Assembly (NCBI RefSeq): GCF_000512585.2
Contig: NC_089242.1
Span: 2,046,001 to 2,110,000 of the forward strand
Reading direction: 5' to 3'
DNA from: Kwoniella bestiolae CBS 10118
Lineage: Eukaryota > Basidiomycota > Tremellomycetes > Tremellales > Cryptococcaceae
DNA length: 64,000 bases
Position 1 is the first letter of the stretch. The number at the start of each line of letters is the position of its first letter. Shown piece after piece: positions 35,632-49,175 of the stretch. The notes under the pieces were generated by a model, which saw only the letters and a program-made list of their open reading frames with translations, did no database searches and had not been told where the DNA came from. The position numbers and the translations under genes are program-made.

Positions 35632-38600
35632 ATGCCAAAACCAATAACAATAACCTACACGCTTTACCCCTCTCTCACCTCCTCCTCCTCCGGGAACAAC
35701 AACTACCTCCAGCAGGTCCACACCCTCGCTATAGAAGGTATAAAGCGCCATCTCCCGCTTAGGAACTTGCATTGGAAGTCTTCTACCCGGACATCGCTGA
35801 GGACGATTCAGGAGGTGGATATTCAGTTATGCGAGTTGAGCGAGGTCGGCTCGTCGAGTGCGACAGCTGGATTAGCAGCAGGGGGGAACGGGGTGTTGGA
35901 TATGCCGCTTGTTAATCTTTGTTTGGTCGTTTGTGAGGTGGGTTTACGTCTTCTTGTTCTTATTGAGGTGTCCACTATCTCTCTTCCTCTCTCTCTCAGC
36001 AATTGCAAAGGATCTGTCGTCGTTACCACTCCTTTTCTTCTCTTCCTCGCTCTTTGATAAGTGGAATCCTGTCTCTCGGCCTTGGCCTGAGGAAGATAAT
36101 CGTACTCAAGCACTTCACTTCTCCTTACTATCTCATTACAACATCTAGATCTCAGGCTGACCTCCCTGCACCCACCACAGGACGCAGAAGTCTACAAAAC
36201 CCAAACTCGCTCATTCATCCGAGACTGGTTATCCCTCCTCGCAGCCCGACGTACACCCCACGCACCATTGATCGTCCTCATAAACCCACCGAACCCATCC
36301 GGACAGACAGCATCAAGTAGTGGGAAGAGTGTATGGGGGAAAGACAAGGGTGTACTTGGGAAGTTGAAAACGGATTTCAACGTTGGGAAGAGGGATAGGT
36401 GAATTGATCCAAGAGCAATGGTCTTCCTCATCGCCGAACAACTCGTCGACAGTCCAAATCACTCATAGACGAGGCTTTGAATGTTATCTGTTCATCTGCT
36501 GATGGTCGTTGACATCCCACAGATGCGTCCAGCTCAACCTTCCTCAGCCGGGCACACACGACCCCGCAGCATGGCCAGAACTGATCAACAAGCTCAAGGA
36601 GTCTCTGGTATCTGCCTTTGACTCTGCCATCATTGAGCGTGAGGAGGAGGTGAAGCGAGGGGAAAGTCAGCGCTTGAATGTTGGCTGGAATTTCTGTACT
36701 TGGTTCTTGCTAAAGGTGAGGATACTATACTAGCAAGCTTTCGTCCACTGAGCTCTGAAAATCCATACCCATACAGCAAAATATCATTTGCTATCATCTC
36801 ACACACAGTACTGATCTAAACATCATATACCATTTCAGGAATCCCTCGCAAACTCCTTCGAATCTGTCAACCTCCCCGAAGACTCCCTGATAATATACGA
36901 AGAACTCGAAGCATCCTTCTTCCAAGTCCTCAAAGAACAGAATCTAAACTGGTTCGGCCTATCCAAGTTAGGCGGTAATCACCCGGGAGACGATTCTCTC
37001 CCTATATTGGACACTACTTCGAAACCTTATCGTGAACTTATAAGGAATAGTCAGATTAGCATATTCGATTTTAGGATATATCTCTTCGCGAGGCAGGGGC
37101 AATTGTTGGGAAAGCTCGGGAGGATAACGGAGGTTGCTAAGAGGGGGCAGTGGTTTGTCGCTAGTCTGACCAGGAGGTTGAGGGAGGCTGAGGTGAGTCA
37201 CGTAGCTCATCATCGTGGACATGAATGTAATGCGACTCAGGGGTTACATAGCAGATGGGGAAAACAACACACCAGTGGACTTTGGAAGTGCTGATCTTGT
37301 TTATGTTGTTACAATTCTTTAGGACTCACTCGCAGAACACTTCATCGAGTCATGGACGTACACCGCATGTATGGATATAGTCTCGAAATGCGATACCTGG
37401 TCCAGAATAGATAGGCCAAATGGAGATTACTCGGGTCTGGTAGCCTACGAATCTGCAAGATCGGAATTACTAGATATCGCTCGTATACAGGTTAGCATCG
37501 TTCTTTCGTCAACATCTTTGACACAAATATATCACCTGCGATGCATGCCCACTGATTGATATCACAGGTCGAGCGGATAGGGGTCTCCTCGGGCCATCTC
37601 CCACCTATCTACCCCTTCCAACCAGGTTCGTCGCCCTACGGCAATCTCGCAGAAGAGGAAAGCGTATTGTTCGAGTCTTCCTCGAATGGAATATCAGATG
37701 ACGAAGAACTACAACATACACCTATCGCCCCTGCACACCCTACATCCGACGAGAGACCGGTCTTGTCCAATGAACAGCTGATAGATGCTCAGAAGGATAA
37801 AGATAATTGTAGATCCCTGTATCTGGGGTTGACGAAGAAGACGATCAAGGCCTATGAAGCTTGTGGGAAGATTAATTCGGTGATTAGGCTGAAAGCGGAT
37901 CTGGCGGCTTTGGCACTGTGAGTTCAACCAGCTCGTTCGGATAAAAAAACGTCTTGCTATCATGTCTCTTGGATTTAACTTGCTGCTTTGGCCTACTTAG
38001 ACTTGCTGGTCTGTATCTCCATATGAGAATATGCTGAAACATGAAACACAATACAGGTACACAGAACAATGGGTCGAGGCCTACGATCTCTCACGAGAAC
38101 TAGCTAAAGATTGTGCGGAGATCCTAACTTGGGATCCTATCTCAAAATTCGCCTTGGAAGGCGCTTTACAAGCTTATAGAGAGTTGGGAAGAGAGAAGGA
38201 CGAAGATTGGGAGAATCTAGCTTTGGCATATATGAGAGTATGTGCTCTGGTGGATACACCTACAATGGAAAACGGACAGGATGAAACCAGTCTCGCGGAA
38301 TTGAAGGACGCCGTGTTGGGTTTGAAGCAATCTGAGAATGAACAGGATGGTAAGTCAGCTGACGATCTCGTGGTGGTTGAAAAGCTGACCAAAATCCATG
38401 CTATAGTGGAAGGACACAAAGCATTTGTGCTCAGATTAGTATCTGATCAAGCACAACATAAAGAAGGGGATGATCAGACTTCTATACAAGTGGCAATTGA
38501 AAATGTCTTACCTATAGTCAGTTCCTTGTATCCGATGGGTGTTCATCCGAGCTGACTTGTTTCATCACACCAGCCCGTGGCCGTCGATAGTATCTCGCTC

Positions 38601-40905
38601 GACTTGATTGACCTTCATGGCGAATCGATATCCTTTGCAAGTGACGGGCAGATATTGCAGCCGGGATCGAACACCGTCAAAGCGTTCTGCTCGGTAAGCT
38701 TCGTTCACAGAGCCCTCGATCTGGAAGAAAGCTGACTGTGCCGGTGCGAGTAGACTTCGACTCAAGGGTTATATACCTTACAAACAGCGAGCCTAGTCCT
38801 TGGGTCGATAAACTTCACGTATAACAAGCATGAGGAAGGATCAACACTGCGTGTGAAACGGAACTCGCAAGGGGTAGAGGCTAAATTGAGAATGCCATAT
38901 GCTAGTGAGTTTTTCTCGGAATGATCAGCTACATCGCAGGTGCTTGGCACGCAGTAGCTAATTAATTGGTAAACACCAGTAAAACTTGACGAAGATCCGA
39001 AAGTCGTAGTGGAGGTGAAAGCTGGTCTAACGAAAATGGAGAATGTCAGAGTAGGGTTGAGATCGTCCATTGGCGAAGTCACGTATTTACTACATGATGC
39101 TGAATTTGGAGGGAAAGGTGAGAAGACTCGTCCCAATTGGAACATCAGGCTAACAATCTTACTCCAGATATTTCCTTAGATGGCTCTGGGCTCATCGAGA
39201 TAGGTGATGTCGATGCTCAAGGGGATCGTGAGATTTCCATACCGTACGCTGGGATCCCTCAAGGGGAATATGCGAAGGTACATTTCCGAGATTTGCTGGT
39301 TGCCACAGAGTATGGAAGAGACTGACAAGTGGATATAGGCTCAAATCATCATTCAATATGATACATCAGCTGGATCGAGAGAATGGATAGATAATCAAGT
39401 GGTGTTTATGGGATTACCATTGACTGTCAATGTGCAGGATTTCTTTAGACCTGATTGGTGAGTATACAATATCTTCGGTCTGAATCGACAATCCAGATCA
39501 CAGCTGACAAGTACGGAATAGTCTACTATCACACTTCACGATTGCCTCTGATGGGAGGGAATACCTACGTATAGCCTCCGTAGAGCTAACACCGCCCGAG
39601 GGTAGTGGGTACCATGTACAAGCTGGAAAGCAGAAATGGAGAGACAGTGTGGTAAGCTGTCGCATTTAGGTTGAATGGACAAATGGAAGCTTACAATTAT
39701 ATATACCAACAGACTATCACACCTAATCAACCTCTATCGTGCTTGTTCAAGGTAAAGCAGAATACGAAGGATGAAGGTGAGTGGTTCTTATGCTTGTCCA
39801 TCTCCTTGAAACACGAGTAACATATACTGGACGATCCATAGACGGAGCAGTATTGAGGCTGAGAATACATTATCAAAGTTCGGAAGAAGGTCAGTCTCGT
39901 CTGCGCGACTCACTCGACGCAAGCTGACTCTAGCTATCCATCGAGCAGAAGTTCGCCTGAAGATCGAGAATGCTTTCAGCAAGCTACCATCAGCTTCTCG
40001 AAATTCTCTTCGGGTGATGACGAGGGAATGGGCGGATGATCGAGGGAAATGGTTGAAGCCTTATCTGCTGGGTACTTCACTGGCGGGGACGTTAGCAGAG
40101 GGATTAAAGTCGCAGAGGGTAGAAGGCGTTGAAGACTTCTTGCAGGTAAGTCGTTTCTTTGAATCGTCGTCATTGGCCTGAATAGCTCATTTGGCATATC
40201 TCATAGGCAATGGACAATGATGAGGAGCAGATATGGCGTACATTGGAGATACCGGTTGATGTGCCTCAGCATCGGGTAAGTTTAACCTATCTGACAAGAT
40301 ATCAGTCACAAGTATTTTGACTTGAACACTGATGTATGATGCCACTACGGTCATAGCTTTTAACGACAGTCCGAATGACACCTACAAATTCCTCTAACCA
40401 GATATACGAAGGACGAGCCATCAACGTCAACCTTTCTTTATCAACTTCCTTCACATGGGCTGGTAACCACGGTAAAGATGGGAACAGGTTAGTATTTGAT
40501 ATTCAGAATAATGAGGATTGGTTGGTAGTAGGCAAGAAGAAGGGGTACTATCTGGCTGATGTGAGTAAACCCCACTACCACCTCACGCCTTCTCGCGCAC
40601 GAGCATGAAAATCTGACGATTACTCGATCATCTAGCCCGACAAACCAGAAGAACAACGAATAATAATCATACCCATGCGATCCGGTAAACTATTCTTACC
40701 CACCGTGACTATCCAACTTCTATCTACCCTCACGAACAATAACACGAATCAAGGTAAATCCCAGATGGACAATGACGAATTATTGTGCGAAACGTATTTT
40801 GAAAATTCAGCGGAGTATATCACGGTGCTGCCTGCGAAGAAGGAGGTTAATTGTTTTGTACCGATTCCTATCAGTGGGGAAACTTGGGATGGAGAGAGGG
40901 TGTGA
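35632..40905 (+). CDS. TRS130: TRAPPII complex subunit TRS130 / TRAPPC10
   Basis: This is a large subunit of TRAPPII, the exchange factor for Rab11-type (Ypt31/32) GTPases at the late Golgi. The start is MPKPITITYTLYPSL, with HLPLRNLHWKSSTRTSLRTI nearby, the conserved WK...R.I block of the TRAPPC10 N-terminus. Further blocks are SFIRDWLSLLAARRTPHAPL, WNFCTWFLLKESLANSFESV and IIYEELEASFFQVLK. IRNSQISIFDFRIYLFARQG and AEHFIESWTYTACMDI come next. A TPR-like helical part follows (YTEQWVEAYDLSRELAKDCA). The C-terminal half (38.5-40.9 kb) is beta-rich with immunoglobulin-like segments, as in the family. About 19-20 short introns break it up. The end is GETWDGERV. The assignment is by overall layout and these blocks. 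Confidence 0.86.
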
Positions 40906-41212
40906 TGTATCCAAATTTGAGCGTTGTAGGATAGATTGGAACAGATTGTTATTACTTTTCATATTGGGGTTGGACACGAAATGATGATAACGAACGGACA
41001 AGTATCTCAAGTATTGATTGTCAAATATCGAATGATAATGCATATTAAGATGTAATGGCAAAAATATTATACAAAACAAGACTTGAAACAAGTATATGAA
41101 CAACAAAATATCTAAGAAATATCAAATCAAAGCATGTCAAACAGACCCAGCGACTAGAAAAATAATCCCATATGACACTGCAACTAATCGAGACTTCCAT
41201 CTGGGATCCACC
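40906..41212. other. Convergent intergenic region
   Basis: This 307-base AT-rich spacer between TRS130 and POL2, which converge, holds their 3' UTRs. No gene is supported. Confidence 0.4.
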
Positions 41213-44200
41213 CTACCACCGACTCAAAACTTCCTCGACGTAACTTCCCACCAGCGCAAGATCATGGTATTGAGCCACTACATTAAAGTATCATTAGCAT
41301 ATGAACCTCCATAGATCTCTCTACTCGTGGATCAGAAGTAAGTGAAAAAAGAACTCACCACTCCTGATCATCTTCAATTTCATCTTCATCTCGTTCTTGT
41401 TCAACGAAGGCTTGAACGAACCTCCACAATGACACGTAGCAGCGAGGTCATCAGCCTTGGAGGAAGAGCACTTCATACAGATCACCTATGTACATACAGA
41501 AACAATCAGCTTCTGATCATTCGAAATCCACAAAGGAATGTGAACTTACATCCTGTGTCTGATAGGCCGTTATCATTTTCGCAATCATCTCAATCAAGGG
41601 CTGTTCGATCTGGAACTTATCGTATTCTGAATCGCATTTCTAATAGTCGGTCAAAATATCATCAGCATTTCTAATCCCGTCATCACCACTCCTGCAGGGT
41701 AAGTGGAAAGAAGGAACAGAGGTGCTGATGATCACCCAACTCACATGACAAACCCAATTCTTCCTCGGCGGATCCAACATCCCCCCCGACTCGACATCAA
41801 ACGAGGGTAACCTATCCGGATCTCTACACAGATCAATGTCCCTCAGGGAATTACACTTCTTGCAAATGATCAAGTTAATCTGCAAATCATCGCAGAAGGG
41901 ATTCTTGAATTGCGCAGATTGCGAGAACTCCTTCACTCCTACCAGATCTAAAAGGTTCTTTCGTAATATCTGGATCTCAATCAGGTGTTCTGATGAAGCT
42001 AGGGAGTATACCTCAGTGATTGACTTGATGAGTTCCAAGGTAGGGTTGAGCTTTTCACCTTCCGAGGTGGATATTCTTGATCCGGGTAATAAGGGGAATA
42101 ACAGGGATTCGGCTTTTTCTTCATCTACGTGTGCTAGCGCCTGTCGTTTCTTGACTGCTGAGATGTCCGCTAGTAACTTCCTAGTAAGGACCTGAGTGAT
42201 AGATTTCGATCCAGCGAGCTTCTCTTTCTCTTTTGCAGGATTGATAGTCGAGGTGTTCTCGCCCGGTAAGTCGATATTGAGATTATGTATGACCTTCAGC
42301 GGAGCTCGTTCATCATAAGATGTCCGCTTGGCGGTATACAGTTGATATATGAACTGAGCGACATTCCTCTCGAAAATGGGCTGGAGGATACCAGGTAAGA
42401 ACGACTGGATATTCCAATCCATGCTAATTTCGAATTTCGCAGGAGGGGGATCGCGTGAAGAAGCCACTTCAGGAGGGACTTTTACACCGCCAAAATTTGC
42501 TACGTCCATCCATGCAAGGTAATTCCAGAATTGGGTCACGTCGATAACCAGATGTCGGAAGAGTTCTTGAGAGTTCGCAGCTGTTACGAGGTATTTAGCG
42601 AAGGCATATGCACTTCCAGCATCGGGTTTCGTAGTCAACAGGAAAATCCTGTTGAAATCTGCGTATACCACTGAGGTGCCTAATCTCTTCAATTCCGCTA
42701 ATAACTGGAGGAAGGTCTTCCGCATCAAACCGTGCAAGAACCGCTGAAGGGCAGGCTCGAACATGTTACTTGCAGATGAACTGATCCACCTCCAGAATTG
42801 ATCGACCACTAGATCCGCAGGTGTCGCGTATATCCCTTTGACGTGCGCTCGAGCTTTGTCTAGGAACCATGATCGAACCATTGACTTGAGTACACCGAAT
42901 GTCTGAGTCGACAAAACAGCATCACCAAGCATGACGGAAGTATTGGCTGTTCCTTTAGCATATTCATCTAAATTGTGAGATGCGGAGTCGAACGCGAGTG
43001 ATCCGGCACCTGAACCTTCCATTTCGTTGACCAGAGCAGACTGGAGTACAGCATTGATAGCCAAATCTGCGATTTCCATTTCCAGCACGACGGAGGAATA
43101 ACATCCTTTAGTTGACATCCTTGGTGTGATCAGATCTTCACTTAGGTTGGCATCTTCCTCGGAACCACCTAAATCAGGTCGGGAAGACGCAGACCACCAG
43201 AGTATCATATCTTGCTGTTTTAGTCGACGGGCAAATTCGATGTCCGCGAGGAAGACGGGAGCGTCTTGTCCGAGATTCTACATAGTACGCCAGCACAGAA
43301 GTGTCAGCTGAAGATTATGATCATGACCGAACATCAGAGCAAATCAACTCACTCCGACAGGTACATCATAATGAGCAGCAATCTCGATCTGATCCTTGAT
43401 CCAACCAGACAACTTCAGATACTGATTGATCATCCTCCTTGAAGTCTGGACCAACCAACCCAAACTAGGCTTCTCGTCATTCCCTTTGAAAGTTATGAAT
43501 GGGAACTCCGAGAAGACAGGCGAAGCGACCTGGTAATAAGAATGCTCGAAAGGCGAGCACAGGGTAATAACATTCAACCCATGTCTTATCCCTTGAAGAT
43601 CTTTCGATAACGCCTTCAAAGCTGACAGCTCGTTCTTATAGTAATTCGTGATGAATTCGATTGATTCCGAGTAGCTGAATATACCTTTGATCGCCTTGTC
43701 CACCCGATCGTTATACCATCTGGCAGGGTTCGGTAACCTCTCTGGAGTTCTTGAGCTATCCACAATATAGACTTTGACAGCCGAGTCGGGCGAGAAAAGC
43801 GCAATGAGATGTCGAGAGTTGAACGTGGCGTGATATAGGAAATGATACTTGATTCCCTTTCCTTCATCCAGGTACTTATGCCTTAGCACACTTGCTCCTG
43901 GTCGTTCCAATTCCGAGAGATCAAATCCTTTATCTAGACCTCTGTTCAGCCCACCCAAGGAAGTAGTCTTGAGGGTGCAGCTCGTTCCGAACTGCAGCAA
44001 AGCTCTGACAACAAGGGGCACTTGAAGTTCATAAGCCCCATCGACGTTTGGATTATTGATCATACTCGAGAAGTGAGATTCTCCTTCAACGAATAACGCC
44101 TCATCCACCAACAACTTGAAGAGATGTCTGGCAGATCGTCCTCTAGGTAATACCCTCGCGACCGAGGTGGCTTCATATCGATCGGAGAAAGTCCCATCTA

Positions 44201-47200
44201 CAGGGAAACTCTTGAAGTTCAAGTAAAACTCCCTCGGTATCCTCAGTCGAACGGATTGGAAAGTCCCGTCGATCGCTAGCCATAACCGGAACTCGCCAGG
44301 TCGGTTCGTGGAAGCGATCTGGATGATATCCCATTGTCTGGAAGCCAAGTTGACAGATTTTGTTCGTAACATCGAAGAAACCGTACCGTCTTGTCTTAAT
44401 CCCTGCTTTCTCAGTCGAGCACGTTCGATCCTCTGTTTCCGCCATTGAGTTTTCATCACTCTGATATATCCCGAATAATCTTCAGTCGGATCGGGAGCTG
44501 GTTCAGGTGTCTTCTCTCTGACCACTTTCTTCTTTTTCACCACTGCCATTTTGGGTCCAGTCTTGCTCTTACCCATATCTTCTATATCTCCATTCGCAAT
44601 AGCATTGGTCTTCATCTTAGCGAACATATCCGTGAGTTTATGTTGCTGGAATTTATCTTCTTTGGCAGCTACTCTCTTGAACAACCAATCTGGATGTCTG
44701 ATTCTAGGTACTGGGTTGGCGACCTTCTGCAAAGCAGCAGGAATGGTGATGAGTTTCTGAATGACCGAACCTAATCGTTCGGTATAATAAGCCCAATCTA
44801 AGATCGTACGAAGATCGAAATCGGTAAGACTGTTGTCTTTCAACCATTTCTTCAAGAAATGCCTTTTCACAGGTTCCTCGGCTGTGAAAATAGCTACTGG
44901 GATAGCTCGTTCCGTGACAGGGGCTCCATTGGGTTTAGCGGAGATGATAAATCGACAAGATAAACCTTTATCCTTTACCATCTGTTCACCCAAGAATTCC
45001 GCTAGTCTTCGAGCAGTACTGATCGATGTTGATTTCTGGGTACCGTACTCCGCCAATGTTTTGGACATACTTCGATTCTCGGCAATAAGATCGACCAGTT
45101 CGTCATCATGCAAGGAAGAGGCTTTGGACTGGAGGATGTCAAGCCATTGATCGGCGACCTCAGCTACAGCGGCATAACATTCTTCGGTGGTGGACCCCAA
45201 AAGGAATTTATCGAATATTTGAGACTGGAAGATCTTGATCAATTGCAATTCTCCTCGTCGCTTCACCTCGAACCCTTTCAACTCTGCTAACGATCCGTCC
45301 GGGTTAAATACAGCATATCGTTTCTTGAGTAATTTGTCTTCCTCTTTCGAAGAGGGTAAAATCATCGCTTTGTACGGACCATCCAGTTCGAAGAAAATAC
45401 TGTTTTCCTTTCTGACCTCGTACTTCCCAGTTTCTTTATCTACCAATTCATGATACTGGTGATTGGTGAATTTGGCGTGGACTAGATGATTCAACATGGT
45501 ACAAGGGTAAGAGACGCCGAAAGATTTCCCATTCTTGAGCTTGAATTTGAAATCTTCTGGGAAAACTCCAGGTAACATACACCAAATACCATCTGTATCC
45601 AGTTCTAAAGGTCGACCAATCTGTTCTACCAGTTGACGAGCCATTTGAATGATAGAAGCTCCAGTGAGACAGGTAATACCGGCCATCTCCATAGAATACC
45701 ATCTTGCTCCTTTTCGCATCACATAACCGTAGAAAGAGTTCAGGATACACTTGTGGGCCAATTGGAGGGAATCATAAAGCACAATCATCTTCTTTGCTTC
45801 ATCTACTGCACTGACCGCTCCGCCTTCTTCGAAAGCTTTGTCGAGGTTCTTCTTCCATGTCTTGTGTAAGCCTTTGTACTCGTATCGTCGATCTCGGAAA
45901 GCTCGTACAGTGTCGATATAGAATGAGTTTTCTCGTTGACAAATGATGGAGGTTTTGGTGACAATTTTGGTTTCGTGCGTCTTTCTGTAGACTTTCCTGG
46001 AATAATCGCCTAATCGCTTGTGTATCAAAGCTGATTGATCACCTGGCGCTAGATCGATGAACCGCCTTCTAGGACCATTGGGCATTTTTGGTGGGAAGGT
46101 CTCCTGTTCCAGAGCGTATCGCACCATATTCACTTCGTCTCGCTTGGCAGGGAAATATTCCCCTCTCCATGCCCATTCTAACCTTCTGTCACATGTTTTG
46201 TCCGGTCGATTGTAATCGCAAACGGCACAAGCTGCTTCATCTTTCATCGAATCCGGTTGTAGACGATTTGACAACATGATATTGGGGTACATCGCGGCGA
46301 CATCCAAGTGGTAGATGAGAGGTTTGTCCATTCGATTTGGATTATCCCGCATCAGCTCCAGCGCTGACTGTATCTGATTCTTGACTTCATCGTAATTTTC
46401 TACATCTTCAAGCTTGAGATTTCCTTCTTCCACCAGAGAAAATTGCAAGGCAGCATCTAGATCGTCGATGAGTTGTTGACATGCGCTTGGCTCCATTTTA
46501 AAATGTGTCGCTATATCACTCCTGAACACACCGGCCTCTAAAGCTTCTACGTGACCACCAACATATGTTTCCGACGCAAGTAGGTGTCCTTCGTAGGTAG
46601 CACCATGTGGATCTTCGTGTCGGTTTGGCATGATGATATGCGCCTGATATGCTTCCACCTATGGTACTGGTCAGCAGTACTTTCATGTTGGGAGGATGTT
46701 GACAACCCACCATCAACAAGGTTTCACATAACGTTCCACTTCCTTTTCTCAGGACTTCGTCCGGGTTGAGAGGAATGATGTTACACAGCGAGAAGATAAA
46801 TGGGTGAACGTATTTCATGTAAAGGTAATATGTTGCTACAGCATCGGAAACGGAATACTGAGCGAGACTATGCGGCTGCTCGATAGCATACCTGTAATGG
46901 GGATTAGCAAATCGGAATTTCGACAATTCCCATGAGATGGACAACACTTACGGTGTCATAAGCTCAGGATCCAATTCCGTAGGGTTATAACCCAATTTGG
47001 CCTTAGTGACAGCTTTGAGACCTTGACTGCCTTGAGGTAGGTACGAGTCTCGTTTTACCCATCTGATCCCTAAAATCAGCTTACGTCCATGACAGAGCAT
47101 TGAGATAGTAAGGTGACTTACCTGAAACAATCCATATGCATCGTGGCCCTGCACTTATATTCATTTTCGTTATCCGGCTTGAACCCTATCTCATCGTACA

Positions 47201-48832
47201 TGCTGATACCATGTATCTTGGCTCTGACATCCACAAAGGGGAAATCGAAACTGTCACCGTTGTAAGTGACCATGACGGTGGGCTTTGAGTCTCTGATATG
47301 TTCGAACCAGCGCCGTATCACTGCGGGCTGCGCATGCACAAGAGTTAGCTTGACTTGCTATCGATTTCTTTGGGATCTACGGGAATAATGCTTACCTCGT
47401 CGGGTTCGTTGAATATCGTGAAATCGCCAGGATATTCTTCCTTGGGAGTGTATTCAAAATCGTCAATATCCTCCGCTACTATCTCTCGGTTGGTTATCAA
47501 GTAGCCCTGACCGTCGATCATGTATGAAATCATCATTATCTGATCTGTCTGCTGATCTGGGAATTTCAAAGGTTGTTTCGTCGTCTCGATATCGTACGCC
47601 ATCACTACCGGCTCCGCTCGCTTGACTAACGACGTTATACGTTCCAAGCTTATTATACCTGTATGTGATGTGACGGTATACCATAAACCGACTCGAACGT
47701 CTGTATCATACCATCGTAAGCTTTACATTTTGCACATCGGAAGGAAATTGTCGAAGAGCTTACCGAGATCGATGGCCACTCGCAAGTAATAGTTTATATC
47801 GTGCTCCCTTATATCTATTATACATTCTGCTGGTTCCTTATCACGTCGCTTATGCCCTTCATCCTCCGCACCCCAGGCTTTGCCTTCTTGATCATCGTCG
47901 TTCCCATTCATGGCATTCTCAGCTCCTACTACATCTGCGTAAGCGTCTACAGCTGTGAATTTGGCGGAGTTGGCTTCTGCCAGAGGCAAAATCTCCCGTC
48001 GAATCGATTGTAGATCGGCTGTGTTGTGGAAGAATAATTTGAGGAATATTGGCGGTGCTGATAGAAGGTGATTTGGCTGGTTTCAGGTGGTAATTGATCA
48101 GTACGCACATTGTAGTGTCCAGTGATTTCCAGACAGAAGTCATAGAAAGGGTTGCTCACCAGACTGAGATCCCATTTCTTCTCCCTTTCCACACGTATCA
48201 GTATTCCCTCGAATCGCTTTAGCAGCCATTCCTCCACTATCGTCTCTGTTCCGGCCTATAGTACACGATTGTCAGCTACTGATCCGGGTAAGTGTAACAA
48301 GCCAGAGGACAGCTAGAAGTCTCACTCACTCGACATGTCACGTAGAAATACGGCTCGTACGGTATCGTAGCTTTGAACATTCCTCCGTCATCCTGGATAA
48401 AGTAGAAATCTACAGCTGCCAATCCACCGGCATGCGTCGAGCTCTGCACCAGCGTCTATATCAGACAACCGAGTCAGCGGTTGATGCACGCGAGTCTGCA
48501 TGGCAATATTCTCGAATGAAGGAAGAAACTCATGAGCTTGCTTGAACCAAACAACCCACCTGATGCATATTCACCAACCAACCAATCTTCTTCTCCCCAT
48601 CTGCTCGCGAGCTCTCAAATCTCCAGAACCCCAGCTTCTCATCTATCTCATCCTGTATCTTAACTTCCTCGAACTTCTCAGCAGCAGCAGTCCCATCGTC
48701 TTCTCTCTTGGGTGCAGGTCGATCAATACCATACGCTACTCCCCCTCCGCGGGCGGATCGTTTTTTGCCTGTAAATCGTGTGTTTGATCCTCCTCCTCTA
48801 CCTCTTCCTCTGAATGATCCTCTTGATGACAT
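41213..48832 (-). CDS. POL2: DNA polymerase epsilon catalytic subunit
   Basis: This is the leading-strand replicative polymerase, with about 2,200 residues. The start MSSRGSFRGRGRGGGSN is Arg/Gly-rich. The exonuclease domain shows Exo I (YDIETTKQPLKFPD), Exo II (VTYNGDSFDFPF) and Exo III (YSVSDAVATYYLYMKYV). All carry their acidic residues, so proofreading should work. Polymerase motif A is YHLDVAAMYPNIMLSNRLQ, motif B includes NSFYGYVMRKGARWYSMEM, and motif C is ELDTDGIWCMLPGVFP. The second, inactive polymerase half follows. The C-terminus has the two cysteine modules: CKKCNSL...WVCHKCDSEYD, then VICMKCSSSK...CHCGGSF, which bind metal and Dpb2. The last exon ends YVEEVLSRW, stop at 41213-41215. 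About a dozen introns sit mainly at the ends. Confidence 0.97.
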
Positions 48833-49175
48833 GTTGATACAAGGTACAAGGGGTATAACGAGGAGGCGGAAGTGTCTTGAAGATACAAGTAATGTTTCGA
48901 ACTGGATTGACGAATGGGTGAACATGAAATTGAGAGTCGATCCATAAAGATGGCAAAACGCAAAATCAGGAATTAATTCCACGCGTTGCTTCAGGGTAGA
49001 ACGACGCGTCGCATGAGTCAGTCCACGCGTTGAATCTAATGTTCTCGTCTGCCAACGTGTTGCAAGGTGCTGAGCTGAGCTGACGCTGAGGACGACGGTA
49101 TAGATAACACAGATCAACGAGAGGATACGATATATGCATGCAGTAGTGCGAATGGGTTGCACGTATACATACATG
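48833..49175. promoter_or_regulatory. POL2 promoter region with a triple MCB cluster
   Basis: This 343-base gap lies between the 3' end of the BTB gene and the POL2 start. It contains three perfect ACGCGT boxes and a perfect TGAGTCA (49014-49020, AP-1/Gcn4-type). These lie about 150-200 bp upstream of the POL2 ATG. Confidence 0.7.
48981..49030 (-). promoter_or_regulatory. Three ACGCGT (MCB) boxes upstream of POL2
   Basis: Boxes lie at 48981-48986, 49004-49009 and 49025-49030, spaced 23 and 21 bases start to start (about two helical turns). ACGCGT is the Mlu I cell-cycle box bound by MBF (Mbp1-Swi6) in yeasts and drives G1/S expression of DNA-synthesis genes, POL2 among them. The sequence match is direct. 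Binding by the MBF homologue here is inferred. Confidence 0.75.

Noticed and set aside
43126..46279. Several 60-110 codon + strand frames inside POL2
   Set aside because: They are antisense shadows of the very long minus-strand coding exon, with no independent protein-like signal.
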